Origin: Schizochytrium sp. TIO01
Taxonomy: Eukaryota; Sar; Bigyra; Thraustochytrida; Thraustochytriidae
Reading direction: 5' to 3'
Assembly: GCA_004764695.1 (NCBI GenBank)
Contig: SMSO01000034.1
Location: 2,674,501 to 2,738,500, forward strand
DNA length: 64,000 nucleotides
Part shown: positions 30,801 to 43,000 of the stretch, piece by piece
How the letters are laid out: the number at the start of each line of letters is the position of its first letter
How positions within the stretch are numbered: the first letter of the stretch is position 1
Position numbers and translations under genes: made by a program
The notes under the pieces: generated by a model
Told to the model about the DNA's origin: nothing
Seen by the model: the letters and a program-made list of their open reading frames with translations, nothing else
The model's database searches: none

Positions 30801-33800
30801 CGTCGCTGGCCACAGCACGTAATCCGATACCAACTGATCGGCTTGCTGTTCAAGAAACTCTGTAGACTTTCCAAGCCTCCTCTCTTTTGCCGTTGTCCTG
30901 AATCTGGTCTTTCACGCAAGTTGAAGCCGGCAAGGAACCGTGACTTGTCACTCGTTTCGTTCTACTGCTCTTTGTGAAGGCCTTCAGTGCTGAATATGCA
31001 AAAGTAAGGAAAAAGAAACACACCGCGTGTCTTCTGGTGGTACCTACGTGGTATCTCTATCTCTTCCCTAAATAACAAGTTTCTTACCTATCTCTTGCCG
31101 AGGTCTGCTATGCTTGTTCACGTTGTGTCATTCATACCATGATGCCTGTACTTTTAGGATCGCCATTATTACCGTGGTAGTTTTGCTTCAATGCTGATGG
31201 TTTTGTTTAACTTGTGCTTTGTTTTGCTTGATCTCCAGGTAGGAACCACTTGTACCTATCCAATATCCAATAAGGGCTATCCCATGAGATGATCATTGTC
31301 TACCGAGGGAGTAGGATATGACTATTGCGCTTCCAAGACATCACAAGTTTCTTCTTCTTTCTTCTTCTCATTCCCTCTGCTCTCAGTCTCGTCTCATCTA
31401 TCCTTAATCTCTTCTCGATTCTCTCCTCCTTTTCTGCGTTATTATATTCAAGTTCCCCAGTTCTTTATTCGCTTTACCATAGCAATAGGTACTACTACCC
31501 TATGAAGGGGGATTACCTGAGAAGGTAGATGGACCTTGGAATATGAATAATTGTTTTGTTTTGGCTTCAAGAGTGTTTGGTATCTCAGGAAAGCAACGAA
31601 TATTTTGGCTTCACCCAAGTCAAAGGATAAGTATTATAGTATTTAGGTACCAGGGTATGTCTTTCTTCTTACCCTTTCTTTGCAAGCTATATTGCGATGC
31701 ACTTTGGCTCATATCTTCATGCTTACAATGCACCTACGTTGTATCCAATTATACACGTAGGAGTGATACTGGTAGTTTTATTTGGTAGAAGCTACTAGCA
31801 CAGCGCTGCCGAGATAGGTAGGCCCTTAGCTTTAGTAACACCGGCAGAAAGTTGAAGCGCTCAGCAGATCGCTCAGCTATTTCGACTGCAGGTATTACAA
31901 GCTGAGTACTACGAAAGGCCGACCTCAGCGCTCTTTCAGTGGATAAATGAAACTGGTGTCCACACCTTTCGCTAACGAAGAGAGCGCCAATGACTCGCAC
32001 AGCAACGTGACTTACACGTCTGCATCCCATTGTAGGGCAATCTTAATCTTACAACCACTCAACAACTGGTTCCACTAGCGTACTAGAGTCACAGGTCAGA
32101 CTGACAGCCGTGTGATTAGTTCGCGTTGTGCAAAATACAATAGTTCTGTGACGATGTTCACGTAGAGCCAATGAAAGCTCATCAATCTTTCCATCACAGC
32201 TTTTCGGGATACGCTGATGCACATTTTGGGTGGTGAATACATCTGCAGACGAGGAGATAGCAACTTGAAAAAAGGGAACACCGATGTCTCATGGTATCAG
32301 AGACTTGAGTACCTGAGCACCATCCTAAATACATTGAGCAAATGTACATGAGACATTTTGACGTAGATGTCGTTCTTACTCTCTTCATAATTGCCACTCC
32401 AGATGTCGCTCCCGGGCATTTGGTCACACTAGATATCAGCACATTTGTATGGCTATTTGAGGTCACCACCATTAGCGAATAAAGAATCTCCCTGGCAGCG
32501 AAAGTTTTGCTCATCCCGACGGCGAAAAACGACACAGTGTCTTATATGTTATGTATCTTGCAGCTAGAATCGTATCAAAAACGTGTTGCACAATGCAATT
32601 TTCAATTTGGTTTGACCGCATTAGTGTGACGTATCACCGGAGAATCCAAGCTTGAATGAATCATCATTGCGAAATATAGACCCTCTATCATCTTGTTTTG
32701 TAAATCCCTCTAGAAGTACTTAGTGCCACTCCCACATTTCGAAGCTCTCATCAGTTTAATCTTTCGCGAACCTCAACTTTTACTCAGGCGGGGCATGTGC
32801 AAGCCAGCAACAGTAGGATATGAATGTTGACACCACAGGTTGGTTCTTAAACCGTTATTATAATTATTTTAATCTAAAACAAAATTTTTAAAGAAATATG
32901 TACACCATGGTCAATAAGGTAACTATTATTGGAGATTCTGAAGATATACTTTCATACATCAGAGGCTACTCCTGCTAATCGTTTACTTTGATAAGCAATC
33001 GAGTGTAAATAATCACGTGTGCTGTGAACAATCTTGATTCTGACTTATGCGGAACTGACAAATGATAAGATACGTAAAATAGGGCTCAGACTTGCAGCTC
33101 GACTAAGAAGGATCACTGATCGTATTTCTCAGCCCAACTTATTTATTCTTCGTCTCCAAGATGCCCACCTTGAGGTGAATCATCTTAGCTTGTCGCCATT
33201 TTACCCGAAATATTTGCCCAGGAATTTGCAACAGCAACTGTGAATTAATCATTCATACTCCCGGGAATAACAGAGGAGTAATTACTCCGCTTCAATCACA
33301 AGCCGAGGTCTTCCTATTCAGAGCTTTGAAATTCATGGTTTTTGCAACCCCACTTACGTTGACCCACTCTTGCTTCTGGGTGCCCGTCAATACCTACCAA
33401 ATGAAGTGCCAGCCTCCAGTATGTATTGCTTTGCGACTCCATGGGTTACTCTAAACAAACGAAGTCAAACAGAAACTACTCAACAGCCCCTAAACCCTTC
33501 ATACTTAGTTGACTCCGTGGCTTTATTTTTCAACTTGCGTCAATGAGGTTTATAATCGAGAGTTGAAGTGAATGGAACAGTGCCCAAGTGACTTTGAGCG
33601 TGTCCTGGAAACTGTTAGCCATTCACTGTCCAGGTAGGTAGATAAGGTGCCTAGGTACTTCTTGCTCCTGCTGGGGAGCTCTGCTTTGGTGTAAGAGCTA
33701 GAACAAGTCTTCTAAGTGCTACGCGCCGCCATGTTCCAATAACCTTGAGGGAAGGCTGTATTAAGAACTCAAGATACCTTGCAGATAGATAGGGGGAAGA

Positions 33801-34970
33801 TCCATCCCAATTCCAACGATCCTTTTCCAAATTAGTTTTACAAGATTTGAATGAATGGCATTCGCAGCCCATTCATCGAACCATATCGATCGGTTGAGCT
33901 GACAGCTATCTATCACCGTCTTCTTCTAAGTTTTTCCCAACCCCCTGGGCCAGACTGCACATACATTCATATGCATTTATACATATGCATACATACATAG
34001 GTGCCTGCTATCCTGTGAGTTGTTGCAAATGCCGAGCGATTTGAAGCGATTGCTGTCGCCAATTGCTGTCGTTCGTTGAGATCATCGAATCACACGATGT
34101 CAACATGCACGCCTTTGTTTTAACCCGTGCACATGCCATCCAATCGACTCGCTCCGCAACTGCGTAGGTACATGCATACCCTCTCACCTACGCCTGCAGA
34201 CATGCACTCGCTTCGATCCGTGTAGCATAGAGGTCTATTATGCGGCCTTCCTCACCTCTTGGAGCCTGTGATCAACGCAGTGGTCTTTGATAAACTCAAG
34301 GACATTGATAGAAAGAACCTCAGTGGCGGCTTGTTGGTCTTGAGTCCATGGCCATCATTCAGACACCGAAAACCCTGTGTCAGCCCGATCAAATGCATCA
34401 TACTTCTGCTGATAATGCGCATCTGTGCGTGGATCGAGCGCGCCCTGAACCATTTCCGGGTGCCAAGAACCATCGAGTTTAGGTGCATCGCCTGTTTCGT
34501 AACTATCCAAGCTTGGGGAAAAAGGGGAAGATTTTGAGGACGCGCCTCTGACTCGCGAGCGTGTCAGCTCAGTAGCTCATTGGCTAGCTAGCTAGTGCGA
34601 AGGTATTTGGCGATGGCTGCAGATTGAAGAATCGGCGGCATTTCAAGTTCTCGCGTTGATTTCGGGTCACTTCTCTTTTCTTTTCTACATTTTTTTAAAA
34701 CAACAAAGAATCAGAATTTTGGAAAATAACAAATAAAAATCATAACAATCATCACAGTATTTCGCTCCAGTTCAACTTTTTCTCTTATTTCGCATGCCCT
34801 GGCGCCTAGCTTTAACTCTAGCACCTGCTATGCAGAAGTCCCCTCGTCTGAGGAGCCAAAAGATTTACGTCGAGCACACTTTGCACTTTCCGAGGGCACC
34901 TCCCGTTCATCGCCTTCATTCTTTTCATCTTGTGAGGTCCCTCTCTCTCTCTCTTCATCTCTTCATCTCT

Positions 34971-35033
34971 CTCTCTATGTATCTATGTATGTATCTATGT
35001 ATGTAAGTATGTATCTATGTATTTATTTATGTA
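34971..35033 (+). repeat. Degenerate (TATG/TATC) repeat
   Basis: Imperfect tetranucleotide array of TATGTATC/TATGTAAG units directly after a CT-rich run (34940-34976). Confidence 0.85.
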
Positions 35034-35554
35034 GGCATCCATGGCGATCATTTGACAGTGAGAAGTGATTGATTCCTGCACATGACAAAGGTGTTCATGG
35101 CAGGCATTTTCAAGGTCACGATCGCATTGAGTCGTCGTCCTCGATGGCGCTCAGTCTCAATCAAATGCGCAGCTCAGCTCAGCGAACTCACTCACTCACC
35201 CACTCTCTTCAAGAGCTTGCCTGCGTGCTCGTTGTTTGCCCATGCCCCATTGCATTTCTGCGAGGAGTGGGAGAGCAGTCTGCTGCGTCCAAGTGCCTCG
35301 AGTTTCAAGATACGCGGCGGACGAAAGTCTGTGTTGGTGAATCGATCGGTCGCCCTTTGCGAAAAGCCGTCCTCAGCTCGATCAAACCTTGCGCTTCCTT
35401 GTGTCGCTTCCTTGTTTGTGTGTGAGTGTGTGTTGTTTGTGTCCTTCCTTTCCTTCCTTCCTCGCTCAAGTTGGACTCTTCTCTTCGTGCTCTTGGTTTG
35501 TGCTCCATTTCAGGATTGGCTTTCGCGCAGTGCGAGTGAATGAATGAACGAAGC

Positions 35555-35650
35555 AATGAATGAATGAATGAATGAATGAATGAATGAATGAATGAATGAA
35601 TGAATGAATGAATGAATGAATGAATGAATGAATGAATGAATGAATGAATG
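35555..35650 (+). repeat. (AATG)24 microsatellite
   Basis: 96 bases of uninterrupted AATG, the longest array in the window. On the minus strand it reads as a Phe-Ile-His-Ser repeat in an open frame at 35466-35720, an artefact of the 4-base unit. Confidence 0.97.
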
Positions 35651-36439
35651 GCACTCTCTCAGTCAGTCTCACTTCTTTCCTCTCCGTCCTTTCATCCCTT
35701 TTCTTCTTTGATTCATTCATCGCTCATTCTGCTGTGGAGTAGGTACATACATACATGCATTCACTTCCCTTCCTATTAATTAGTTTACTTTGTTTTTGTG
35801 TTTTTTTGATTAAAATCAAAACGTTTAATTCCTCTTCCTCCGCCCAGATTCGCTCAGCCTGAGTGAGGTCCCTTCATTCCGCTTTTCAGATAAGCACTAT
35901 GTCCCCAAAGCCGAATCGCGCGCAAAGCCGCGCTCAGCGGTGCTGCGAGTGGCCGGACTCACGGAAATTCAAGCCTCCTGCAACTGCAGCAGAGAAGAGT
36001 TTTTCGCGATTTTGACGATGGGTCTGCACTTTCAGTTTTTTTGTTTTTTTTCTTTTTCTTTTTTTCTTTTTTTTTCTTCCTGGGGCAGGATCACAATCAA
36101 TTGCTTACGCGAGGTGGCATTGGCGATGGGTAGGTAGGCAGTGGTGCCTCTGTGTGGCAGGTGACAGACAAGTGGCTAATTACGGCGTCGGAAATAGGAT
36201 GCCGGGACACCTTGCAGCGCAAATGTTATCAGCCTCCGATGCTGCTTTGCTTTCGTAGGTCTGTCTGCCTTTCAAGTTCTTTTCTTCTCCTCCTCCTTCT
36301 TCTTCTTCTTTTTTGTTTGATCTTTTTTGCAAAGCTGCGAAAGTTCTTTTCGTAAAGCTTTTAGTTTTGGAAGTGGTTTTCATTCTTTTCCAATTCATTT
36401 TGTGCTATGAAATTCAAAAAGATACCCACCCACCCACCT

Positions 36440-36475
36440 GCTTCTTCTTCTTCTTCTTCTTCTTCTTCTTCTTCT
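36440..36475 (+). repeat. (CTT)12 microsatellite
   Basis: Twelve copies of the CTT trinucleotide, preceded by CCCACCCACCCACC. Confidence 0.95.
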
Positions 36476-37024
36476 CCGGCCAGACTGCTGTGGTCTAGTG
36501 ATGGAAACAGGCTCAGGACAACTTCAGACATCATCTTCAAGCATCCTCTGAGTGGATGCGTCTGAGGTCAAGAAGAAGAGGGAGCTTTCTTTGCCTAGCT
36601 AGAGGCATATGAGCTGCAACTTCGTATCGACTACTACTTATTATGAGCTGTGACCCCTCGATGGTACCTAGCCTCGAGTGGCTACCGGATTCGCTATAGG
36701 CAGGCTAGACGGCACTCCACTGCTCCCAAGAAAGAACTCAACTCCATGCTTTCATATCTGCGTCAAAAGCCAAGTCAAAACGCCTCACTCGCACCTGGGA
36801 GGAGCGCTCCTCGGCCGGAGGCGGCGCCGCTGTGGAGTTTATTTCCCAAGCGCGTCGGCGGACTGGTTTGAGGTGCCCGCTCCCCATGGACTGTGAAGAA
36901 GCGCGGCTGTTCTGCTTGTTCGCGCAGGCAACTTGAACAGCCGCCACCGATCCCATTCGTTAACTGCAAAGTTACTAGCAGGAAGCAGCAAAGGGCGCAT
37001 TGGGACTTTGCCAAGGAAGGGTCA

Positions 37025-37074
37025 CTCCCTCTCTCTCTCTCTCACACACACACACTCACTCACTCACACGCACA
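37025..37074 (+). repeat. Compound (CT)n(CA)n(CACT)n repeat
   Basis: A CT run passes into CA and then CACT units; low-complexity intergenic DNA. Confidence 0.9.
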
Positions 37075-38060
37075 GAGTCAGTGGTAATGAGTTGAAATGT
37101 TTTAGCAAGGTGCGTAGAATGAATGCGTAGAATCTCAAGCCAAGAGAACCACTCCGCACTAACAACGCCATTCGCCGTTGTGAGTCAATTATTTAGGCAG
37201 ATGGACGATGGATGAATGAAGGAATAATGGAAAGAAAATGTCACTAACAATGAATGTAGAATGAATGAATGAATGGTCCAATCCATCAACGCCAATGAAT
37301 GAAGGAATGGAGGAATGAAGGAATACCCACTCTCACGAACAGGCAGGTAGGCAGCCTGCCTGGGTAGCACAACAACCTTTTCGCGCGCTTGGTAAACCCC
37401 ACGTCGAAGTGATCGCAAGTCTGCTATAGTTTATCAAGGCACTTCAAGTTACTCTCAAACTCTCTCTCTCTCTCTCTGTCACTTGATTTTATCTTCTGCC
37501 TCGTGTCATCCATCGACCATACAAAGGAGGAACGCGCATGGCCACCACACTACGTGCCACTGTGGGTAGGTAGGTACCCGCTGCTTAGGATTAGCAGTAG
37601 CCAGCCAGCACTCTCTTTATGCTCCAGTGAGAGCGGCTCTTCCTAATCGTAGTTGCGCTCGCATGCTTGCTGCCTTGGGACCATAGTGTGTCAGGAAGCG
37701 CACGAAACTAGAGAGAGCAGGATCGGCAAAGCAAAAGATCGCAGAGCCAATGTGTAACACAAAAAATCCACGCTCTTCAAAGCAGCGGCGGATGAGAGAG
37801 AAACTGAGTGGGTGGATGCGTGAATGAAGGAAGGAAGGAAGGAAGGAAGGAACGAACGAACAGATGACCAGAGCGCCTCGAGACAGTCAGTCCTTGGAGT
37901 TGAGACGGTGGAACCACGCCGAAAGAAGCCGTCTCAACTTGAAAGCCTGACTGGAGCAGTCCCGTGGCCTCACACAAGCCAAGGAGGAGAACAGAACCCT
38001 GAGTAGAATACTCAAAACTCGAAAGAACGAGGTTGGCGCTCCAAGAGTAGATGCCTAGCG

Positions 38061-38150
38061 AGGTACCTACCTAACTACCTACCTACATATACATGTACGT
38101 ATGCATGTATGTATGTATGTATGTACGTATGTATGTAAGTATGTAAGTAT
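38061..38150 (+). repeat. Compound (CCTA)/(GTAT) repeat
   Basis: ACCTACCTA units (38063-38086) followed by GTAT/GTAC/GTAA units to 38150. The first part is the reverse complement of the AGGTAGGT word found elsewhere. Confidence 0.9.
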
Positions 38151-39264
38151 TTTAAATATTCACGGGCGGGAAAGCGATTTGGTTGGTGCATTTCCAAAAT
38201 AAGTTCCATTCCCTCCAGGAATTCATTTGGGCCAACCACACCTTCGATTGGGCCTCCATGAACCAATGGTTGACCGAATTCAACAGAAGAGAAAGAAAAG
38301 CGCCGCTGTGACTTGGAATGTGCAATGTTGGTAGCAGAGGTGGCTCAGTTCGGCCGTAATTGTTTTAAACTCTCTTTCTCTTCTTTCTCTCCTTTTTTTT
38401 CTTTTTTTTCTTCCGTAGAAATATTTTTTACTTTTTTAATTTAAATAAATAACTTGACACCTATTCAAGACAAAAGCCGCGAACTACATTTACAGTAATC
38501 GAGAGCCAAAAGAGCGAGCACGGCCCCATCGCTCCTTGCACAAACTGGCGCCACTGAGGAAAGGCAGGCAGACCTTGAGATCCGAACTCAGGGGAATCAC
38601 AGCTTTGTCCTATCCCTGCGAGTGAAACCTGTATTCTTGGGGGAGCTTTTGCTTCTCGAGCCGTGGCCGCAAGGCAACTGACTGCCTAGGCAGGAAAGTG
38701 ACCGCACGCCAAGGATTGAAAACAGCGATTGCAAAATTATCTGTCAGGACCGAACTAATGGAACTCAGACAAAAGTGTTGCAGCTTGAACCTTAGTCAGC
38801 CTCACTTGGACGACAATTTGAAGTATTTTGACAAGAATGGGATTTGCAATTGGAAAAGACTAAAATAGCACATAAAAATTAAACTCACACTTCTGACCAT
38901 AGGCATGCTCCTAGCATGTCTATAGTGGAGAGAAAAAGGTTCCGTCAACACGAGCTTAAGTAAAGCTTAGTTTTATTCCAAAATGGTTGTTTTTGGATTT
39001 AGTTTTCTGTAACGCGTGCTAATTCAATGTGTCTATTACACCTGCTTCGACGCGTAAGTTTAAAAAAAAAAAGGTTTTCCTCCCTTGTGCTCTTTTTACT
39101 TCTTAAACAAGTGGTTTTATCCTTCATTGAGTAAATGAACCTTGTGGTGGAAAACAAATGAGCGAAAGTCTCGATTGTAAAAAGTATCTCAAAGCAAACC
39201 CGAAACGCAGGAGCCTGCCTACGACTCTCTTTCAGGAGTGACTTAGATACGTCTCCGCAGCAAC

Positions 39265-40062
39265 ATGTTTACTATCCCGAAAGCACTAGGCATTTTTTGC
39301 CTTTTGCTCGTTGCTCTGCTCTCAGCAGCTGAAGCAAAGGATGCCTTGAAACAATTGAAGAAGTCTGTGCGCATGAGCGTCGAGCGCCAAGGAGACCGAT
39401 TTGTCTTTTCCACAAAGTTCAAGCTCCCTGATGGCCTTGAGGAATGTCAAGTCGAAATCGTGGATGGCGTGCCTACACCAATCAATGTGACCCCACAACC
39501 AGTTTATGTTAAAGCACCTTCCAAGGTCCAAAAGCTTACCAAGGTCTTCCTTTTAGAAATTGATTACAACCCGTGTGGCCATATTCCGATCGAATGGTTC
39601 AGTGTCCCGCACTTTGATGTCCACTGGTACCACGAAAATGACGCTGATTTGGACCCTCGCAAGCAGCTTGACCTCTGTGAACCAAACTACGACATTGTCC
39701 CATATGACTTTGTATGTTTCAACGAAGAGTACTTTGCACCTCTTGACGAGGAAGAGCAAGGAAACATTGACTCTCAACTCGTTGAAGACACGCATGGCAT
39801 CAAGAATATGGGCACACATTGGTTTAGCTCGGAGCAAGCTGATGCAGCAGACTGGATCGATCCTGTGTTTATTCAAGGTACCTTCAATGGTACGATCCTC
39901 TTCTACGAATCCATGTTTCCAGTTCGTACCATCACTGAGACAGTCTTTCATTCCTACACCCCCACCTACCCGAACAAAACACATGCTTTCTTTCCTGATC
40001 TCATTGTTAGTTCATCCGATGGTTCATGGATGTATCTGACTGTATACGGTGCTATCCCATAA
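39265..40062 (+). CDS. Secreted TTHB210/DUF5602-like protein
   Basis: 265 aa, single exon. Residues 1-24 are a clear signal peptide (hydrophobic core GIFCLLLVALLSAAEA, cleavage after AEA), so it enters the secretory path. The rest resembles the TTHB210-like/DUF5602 family: a glycine-His segment (CGHIPIEWF, H106), then the core PHFDVHWYH with H116, D118, H120 and H123, then MGTHWFSS (H185), and FIQGTFNGTILFYESMFP where the family has its FxEPM strand. The clustered His residues could bind a metal; the family's function is unknown to me. Cysteines at 104, 157 and 169 may form disulphides. A polyadenylation-type AATAAA lies at 40113-40118. Confidence 0.75.
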   Translation: MFTIPKALGIFCLLLVALLSAAEAKDALKQLKKSVRMSVERQGDRFVFSTKFKLPDGLEECQVEIVDGVPTPINVTPQPVYVKAPSKVQKLTKVFLLEIDYNPCGHIPIEWFSVPHFDVHWYHENDADLDPRKQLDLCEPNYDIVPYDFVCFNEEYFAPLDEEEQGNIDSQLVEDTHGIKNMGTHWFSSEQADAADWIDPVFIQGTFNGTILFYESMFPVRTITETVFHSYTPTYPNKTHAFFPDLIVSSSDGSWMYLTVYGAIP

Positions 40063-43000
40063 ATGACTGTTTCAATTTCTTATGAGCCACATTCTCTTAC
40101 TTTTTGAAGAACAATAAACGAACATTTTTATATCTGAATTATATCTGAATAATTGTATCTACTTAATCGAGAGAAAAGCCTCATCTTTGAAACGAAGAGT
40201 ATGCAACAAAATTAGAAATAGTGAGATTCAAGTTTCAATATGTTGTATCAAAACTACCAGAGCCTGCGAAATACTTCATTATTGCTGCCGTTGTCAATGC
40301 TGGTCATCTTTCATAATTCTCAATACTCATTTTCATGATATCAGATTCACCCAACTCCTGGATTATTCATTTATTGCATAAACCCATAGGCTATATACCC
40401 AACCAGGTGTCTTGCAAGAACAAGCTTTCATTATCCAAAAACAAATTGGATTATATAGCCAATACACAAAATTGCAAAAATTGCTGTATTCCAAGCAATT
40501 AGAGGCGCTATTCCACCGTGGATTTGCGAACAACAAAACTTCAAGATTGCGAATCAACCAAAATTTTGTACTAGTTTATATTATAGAGACTCAGACTAAG
40601 CGCTCCGTCTATCACCTTTCGGTAAAACAATTTTTAAGTACACACCATGTTGACTCCTTCATTCAAGTTTGACACCTAACCCCCACAGTTTTAAGTAAAA
40701 CGAAAAAGATGGCTTCCTCATGGTATTTTTTTTTTGGAGAACCCGAGGCATGGGAAGGTAATGGTTCTGCCGCTCTTCTCCAACGACGAAGAGCTCGGAT
40801 GAAATCTCCACAACAGGGACTCCACAGGTATTACTTGGGATCCCGAGGAATCAATGACCGCATTTGGAGCTCCAGGATTCGCTTTCGTCGAGCTTGGGTG
40901 AGAACCCTGGGCAGCGGCCACTATGTTGTGCACGAGACAGCTGTGCCTGTGCGAAAGCCTCCTCCTTGGGGGGCATGGTCAGAGGTGAGCCCGCGTTCGT
41001 GGCATAAACAAGATCGATCAAGCCTGCATAATCGATTTGCGAAGACCCAGGCGAAAGCGAGTTCAAGCCGCCGCTAGTTCTATCAGCATCACTACCCAGA
41101 CATCCATGCCCGAACGAATTCCCGCCCTGCAGCTTCTGCTGCTCCTATTATAGTGTAAGCTGAGCGTTATAAACCTTCCACTGATGATTCCAAAGGGCTC
41201 CTTGCTGCTTTGTCACATGAATCGAGGATATGGTAGTTGCAGTGGAGCGACTTCGCGACGACCAACAAGTTGAATTCCAGCTCTGCTGTCCGCGGCAGCC
41301 TCTCGCGATTTGATGCTGGGACGCCCGCGAAAGCACAGAGAAAGCCCCGCACATACCGCGCAAGACAGAGGGACAACACTGAGCGCTCTCGCATGAGAAC
41401 ACCTAACAGAAAGGCCGACAGGTGTAGTTACCTAGATAGTGTTGAAGATATCACAAAGCGTTGAGAAAGCTCGCATATAGTACCTTGATTCAAGGTATTG
41501 TTTTTTAACAAGTGTACGCAGAGAGAGGAAACAGTTTCGAATTAAGATTAAGGTTTAGCCTGACTTTTGATACTCTCCTGCTGGAGCTTTTGTGCAAATA
41601 TGAAATTCTACTACCATCAAACTCTTGCAATGCGGCAACTTCAAAAACATCAAAATCTAGGCATAGTACTTACACTATTTATTAATCGTATTTAAGATGT
41701 ACTTTCCTTTTATGTACCCTCCAACTATTTTCGCATAGAGTCCTACAAGAATCCTTTCGAATTTTATTAGCCGTCGGATCTAAAAGCAAGATTGAAAAGA
41801 TGCATCTGCATATTCGTCATTTTTTTCAATTGTGAATGCATTATTGAGATCCCGATAGAAGAGATATGTAGATAAATTATTGTTAGAGTTGTTGACAAAT
41901 CATTGTAAGTCCAGGAAGAGCTATAACTTTCACAGCACCAGAACTCGAAACAGTTGCGAACTTTGTAAAATCCAAGGAAATGCAGAACCAAGCGTGGACA
42001 TACATATTCAAGAGAATAAGGATATTTAATCTAAAACTAATGGTTGGAGACACGAGGTAACCTAATTTCTTTAATTATGTATAATGCATATCGACACTAT
42101 CTTAGTCTCTTGATTTGACTTAAAACCAGTCTACAATTTCAAGGACAGAATCGTTGACTGACTCTAAAAGCAATGCTTTTCTTAATCTTCCCCAAGCGCA
42201 TTGCCTCCATCTTCATAGTAATTTTCTCGCTTACTAGATTCACCTTGCCATGTGATGAATTGTAGTTTGGCTGTATTGTTGCATCACCTTCGGAAGCTTC
42301 TATCAACGAAAGAGTTGGGGGACATGTGCTGTAACAAAGTTGAAATGGTGTTGAGAAATTCTGACGCTTAAGGATTATTAGAATCATAAGCTATGAATAC
42401 CAAAATACTCCTTTCAACTTATTCCTGAGTAACCAAAGGTTGACTGGGGCGATGAAAGCAAGACGCTTGGAAAGTGTGATGGAGACTGACAAAGTCATTG
42501 TATGCCCAGGCTTATAGAGTTAGCGATCTGTTGAACTTGGAGATTGAAACCCAGGTTGGTTGGTTCATATTCTAATTAGAGTCTAAGGCTGACTGTGTCT
42601 GTGTTATTACGCAGAACTCTCAAGAGATTAGGTTGGCTCGTTTTCTCCACCACTAAATTAGTTGTCCTTTTCTAACAATCAAAGGATACTTTCATTTTCA
42701 AGTCTCCTTGGTCTCACACCTTCTTATTTGATAGTCGCATTCTTAACATGTATAAGTTCTAATAGTTCACGTGACTCTTCAGTTGGAAATTCTAGCACAT
42801 ATTAGGATATAAAGATATCCTAATGATATTGGAATTAGTTCATTAAAGGACCACTTTAAAACATCATTCCATGGCTCAAAACCATCTAATGTTTGATCGT
42901 CATTTTATTTGTGTCTTTGCTGAAATCATAAATAGAAAACTCATGTGTGCAATTTATCATGAAGGTCCTTGACAGATCATTGTAAGTTCTAAACTATTAG

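Larger units (their letters stand above)
30801..39264. other. 8.5-kb gene-poor region rich in microsatellites
   Basis: No gene I can support. From 33.9 to 38.2 kb it is dense in simple repeats: AATG (35555-35650), TTC (36440-36475), CT/CA/CACT (37025-37074), CT (37460-37477), GAAG (37826-37850) and GTAT (38093-38150). Pyrimidine tracts lie at 36035-36080 and 38370-38412. A hairpin with 8-bp arms (37340-37347, 37355-37362) is also present. A minus-strand stretch at 34250-34530 reads like protein but has a stop (see findings). The last 200 bases are the 5' flank of the secreted-protein gene. Confidence 0.45.

Noticed and set aside
35082-35543. 153-residue plus-strand ORF from an ATG in the gene-poor block
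   Set aside because: Ser/Leu/Cys-rich, with a hydrophobic tail from TTCCTTCC repeats; overlaps equally open frames and has no domain.
35466-35720. Open frame with a Phe-Ile-His-Ser repeat
   Set aside because: Translation of the AATG microsatellite; a 4-base unit gives a 4-residue repeat in every frame that lacks stops.
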